A DNA stretch of 34,097 nt from Xanthomonas sp. Leaf131 (GTDB lineage: Bacteria; Pseudomonadota; Gammaproteobacteria; Xanthomonadales; Xanthomonadaceae), in contig NZ_LMOG01000002.1 of the NCBI RefSeq assembly GCF_001423495.1, positions 1 through 34,097 on the forward strand, in the 5' to 3' direction. The notes beneath the pieces are model-generated. The model had not been told where the DNA came from and ran no database searches. It worked only from the letters and a program-made list of their open reading frames with translations. Below, in pieces: positions 31,818-34,097 of this stretch. The position numbers and the translations under genes were made by a program. Numbering within the stretch: the stretch's first letter is position 1; each line of letters starts with the position of its first letter.

Positions 31818-34097
31818 TCAGAAGCGCGCTGTCACACTCAAGTCATACGTCACGCCGGGCTGGTACTCGTACAGATCCACCCGGTTGCTGCCCAGGCTCT
31901 GATACTCCTGATACTTGGTCTTGAGCAGGTTGCGCGCCGCAAAGTTCAGCGACAGCGTATTGCCCGACCACACCAGCCCCTTCTTGATCACCAGATCCAG
32001 CGAGGTGCCGGGCTTGTCGATGTAATCCGGCTGCCCAGGGCGACCGCGCGCGGACACCCGCTCGCCGACATAGTTGGCGATCAACGTGGCCTGGCTGTGG
32101 GTGCTTTCGCTTTCCACACCGATCTGCAGATTGGCGATGTCGTCGGACTGCCCCTGCAAGGCCGAGCCATCGCGGATGAACAAGGTCGCCTGCACCGGCG
32201 CGGTGAAGCCGAACGGCTGCACGGTGTCGCCATCGCTGGCGCTCACTTCCGACTTGGTGCGCGTGTAGTTGCCGGACACGAACAGGCGGTTATCGCCCCA
32301 CCAGTCGCCCGCAATCGGCACATCCAGATACTTCTTGGCTTCCAGCTCGATGCCGTACAACGTGGCTTTGGGCGCATTGATGAAGCTCTGCACGATGCCG
32401 CCACCAGGTGCGTCATTGACGATGGCTTCGATCGGCTTGTCGATGCTCTTGTAGAACGCGCCGACGGTGACGTACTGGCCCGGCTCGAAGAACCATTCGT
32501 AGCGCGCATCCAGATTGACCAGCTCGCTGTCGACCAGAAACGGGTTGCCGAAGAACTGGCGGTCGATATCCGGGTCCAGATACTGCTGTGGCGCCATTTC
32601 GCGGAACTGCGGCCGTGCGATGGTCTTGGAGGCACCGAAGCGGAGTTGCTGATTCTCGGCAAAATTCCAGGTCACCGTGGCCGAGGGCAGCGCATAGCTA
32701 TTCTCCAACGGCGCCACGCTGTCCTGGCGCGTGCCGCTGAAGATGTCGTACGGATGCACCGCCTGCGTGGCGTCTTCATAACGCACACCGACGGTGGCGC
32801 GCAGCGTCGGCACAATCTCGCCTTCGGCCTGCAGATAGGCCGCCTTGACCTTCAGGGTCGCATCGTACGCCGCCGCACCGAAGCTGCCGGTGGTTTCGCG
32901 CAGGCGCAGCAGATCGTTGCTGAGGTTGAAATCGGAGAACAGATAATCCACGCGCTGGAACTGGTTGTAGAACGGCAGCGGGCCGTCCAGCGCCAGGAAG
33001 CGGAACTCGCGGCTCCACGCCGTGCGGTCGTTGTCCAGATAGGCCAGACCGCCCTTGACGGTGAGGTCGTGCTCGATCGGCAAACGCCAGGTCACATCCA
33101 CGCCACCGCTGGCCACCTTGTCGTCGACCTTGCTGAAACGGGTGTAGTTCTGCACGCGCGAGGCATCGTGTGCCCAGTAACCATCCAGCAGCTCGTAACG
33201 AATGCCGGTTTCGTACGGCACATCGCGGCTGGCATTGGCCACTGCAGCGCGCCATTCGATCTTCAAGTCGTCGTACTCGCCGAACGCGTGCGTGCCGCGC
33301 AGCTGGTTGTTGATCAGCTGGCGCTCGTACCACTCGGTGTTGTCGTCGCGCACATCGAAACCGGCCAGTTCATCGCGGCCGGCGCGGCTGCGCGCTACCT
33401 TCAAGGCGTCGTGCACATACAAGGTGGTCCAGCCGATGGTGTGGCGGCCGTATTCCCACCCCAGGCCTACCATGCCGTTGGTACGCACGTTGTTGCGGGT
33501 GGTGGCGAAGTCGTAGTTGGAATTGAACTCGACCGTGTCGCCGACAAAGATGCCGTCCTGCTGCTTGCCGGTGCGCGTGCGCCATTCGTTGTCGTAACTG
33601 GCCACTGCAATGATGCCCAGCTTGGCCTCGCCCACGTCCATGCTGTAACCGGCGCTGCCGCCGACATTGACGTCCGGGGCGATGCTGTCCTTTTCCTGCA
33701 GCACATACAGGTTGGCGTTGTTCAAGCTGCGGCCGATGCTGCGGATGTCCTCGCGCGAGAAGCTGCCCAGATCGACGCGCCGGCCGCTCTGGATCGCATC
33801 GCGCAACGCGGCAGGCTGCTTGCGCGTGCCATCGTCATAGCCCCACTCGTCGTCACCGGAGCCGTAGTAGGTCAGGCCTTTTTCGCCGGTGCTGACGCTG
33901 TTGACGCCACCGCCCACGGTGAGCGACAGGAACGCCTTGTCCGGCACCGTCATCGATTGCAGATCGATCACGCCGCCGCCGAATTCGCCCGGATAGTCGG
34001 CCGAATAGGTTTTTTGCACGGTCACGCTGGCCAGCACATCGCTGGGAAACAGATCCAGCGGCACCACGCGTTGCATCGGCTCGGGGCTGGGCAACGG
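31818..34097 (-). CDS. TonB-dependent outer-membrane receptor, 3' part (runs off window edge)
   Basis: 759 C-terminal residues of a TonB-dependent receptor whose start, signal peptide and first part of the plug lie beyond the right edge. The visible part begins in the plug (PLPSPEPMQRVVPLDLFPSD, then SVTVQKTYSADYPGEFGGGV). The barrel contains RFGASKTIARPQFREMAPQQ and LDARYEWFFEPGQYVTVGAF and ends in YDLSVTARF, with the terminal Phe expected of outer-membrane barrels. The frame is open without a stop to 34097. It belongs to a different receptor subgroup from the two nag-linked receptors, with the PLPSP and YSADYPGEFGGG plug signatures. A strong terminator follows it, so it is not in the xcs operon. 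The ligand is unknown. Confidence 0.92.
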   Translation of the reverse strand, partial: PLPSPEPMQRVVPLDLFPSDVLASVTVQKTYSADYPGEFGGGVIDLQSMTVPDKAFLSLTVGGGVNSVSTGEKGLTYYGSGDDEWGYDDGTRKQPAALRDAIQSGRRVDLGSFSREDIRSIGRSLNNANLYVLQEKDSIAPDVNVGGSAGYSMDVGEAKLGIIAVASYDNEWRTRTGKQQDGIFVGDTVEFNSNYDFATTRNNVRTNGMVGLGWEYGRHTIGWTTLYVHDALKVARSRAGRDELAGFDVRDDNTEWYERQLINNQLRGTHAFGEYDDLKIEWRAAVANASRDVPYETGIRYELLDGYWAHDASRVQNYTRFSKVDDKVASGGVDVTWRLPIEHDLTVKGGLAYLDNDRTAWSREFRFLALDGPLPFYNQFQRVDYLFSDFNLSNDLLRLRETTGSFGAAAYDATLKVKAAYLQAEGEIVPTLRATVGVRYEDATQAVHPYDIFSGTRQDSVAPLENSYALPSATVTWNFAENQQLRFGASKTIARPQFREMAPQQYLDPDIDRQFFGNPFLVDSELVNLDARYEWFFEPGQYVTVGAFYKSIDKPIEAIVNDAPGGGIVQSFINAPKATLYGIELEAKKYLDVPIAGDWWGDNRLFVSGNYTRTKSEVSASDGDTVQPFGFTAPVQATLFIRDGSALQGQSDDIANLQIGVESESTHSQATLIANYVGERVSARGRPGQPDYIDKPGTSLDLVIKKGLVWSGNTLSLNFAARNLLKTKYQEYQSLGSNRVDLYEYQPGVTYDLSVTARF

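Noticed and set aside
1..34097. CRISPR array, tRNA or rRNA genes, insertion sequences or phage genes
   Set aside because: No regularly spaced repeats of CRISPR type, no cloverleaf or rRNA sequence and no transposase or integrase were recognised on reading both strands.

Overview
The window looks like a chromosomal segment of a Xanthomonas species. It is GC-rich and carries three TonB-dependent receptors of the type expanded in Xanthomonadaceae. It has a nag catabolic locus with two regulators (LacI-type NagR and GntR-type NagQ) as described for Xanthomonas, and a complete type II secretion operon in the C-D-E-F-G-H-I-J-K-L-M-N order of the Xanthomonas Xcs system (the other Xanthomonas system, Xps, starts at E and carries D at the end). 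Only cca is on the + strand; every other gene reads leftward on the - strand. All identifications come from reading the sequence and from knowledge of the families; no database search was run.

Layout. Positions 1-280 hold a Xanthomonas-type repeat and the leader of cca. cca (281-1519) converges on a TonB-dependent receptor (1779-4424). A 622-base gene-free stretch with several palindromes, one of them a strong LacI-type operator, lies upstream of that receptor. Then, listed leftmost to rightmost, come nagA, nagB-II, nagR, nagP, nagQ, nagX, a GH89 alpha-N-acetylglucosaminidase, a GH2 beta-galactosidase-type enzyme and a second TonB-dependent receptor (17404-20112). They are transcribed in the opposite order: receptor, GH2, GH89, nagX, nagQ, nagP, nagR, nagB, nagA. 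A second long gene-free stretch (20113-20838) holds a promoter and repeated operator-like modules. The xcs operon (31657 down to 20839) follows, with its own promoter region behind a strong terminator. The 3' part of a third TonB-dependent receptor runs off the right edge.

How the genes fit together (inference). A receptor imports a glycan carrying alpha-linked glucosamine or GlcNAc. The GH2 enzyme removes an outer sugar, probably beta-Gal, and GH89 releases terminal alpha-GlcNAc. NagP carries GlcNAc into the cytoplasm, where an unlinked kinase, NagA and NagB-II turn it into fructose-6-phosphate. The most interesting point is that NagX is a homologue of the lysosomal transmembrane acetyltransferase HGSNAT, with the catalytic-type histidine region conserved, and is encoded beside GH89, the homologue of lysosomal NAGLU. 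In animals these two enzymes act one after the other on heparan sulfate (acetylate terminal alpha-GlcN across a membrane, then hydrolyse alpha-GlcNAc). The bacterial pair may do the same on GlcN-terminated plant glycans. The regulatory DNA upstream of both receptors, and a 10-bp-phased repeat array upstream of xcsC, are the other items worth testing.
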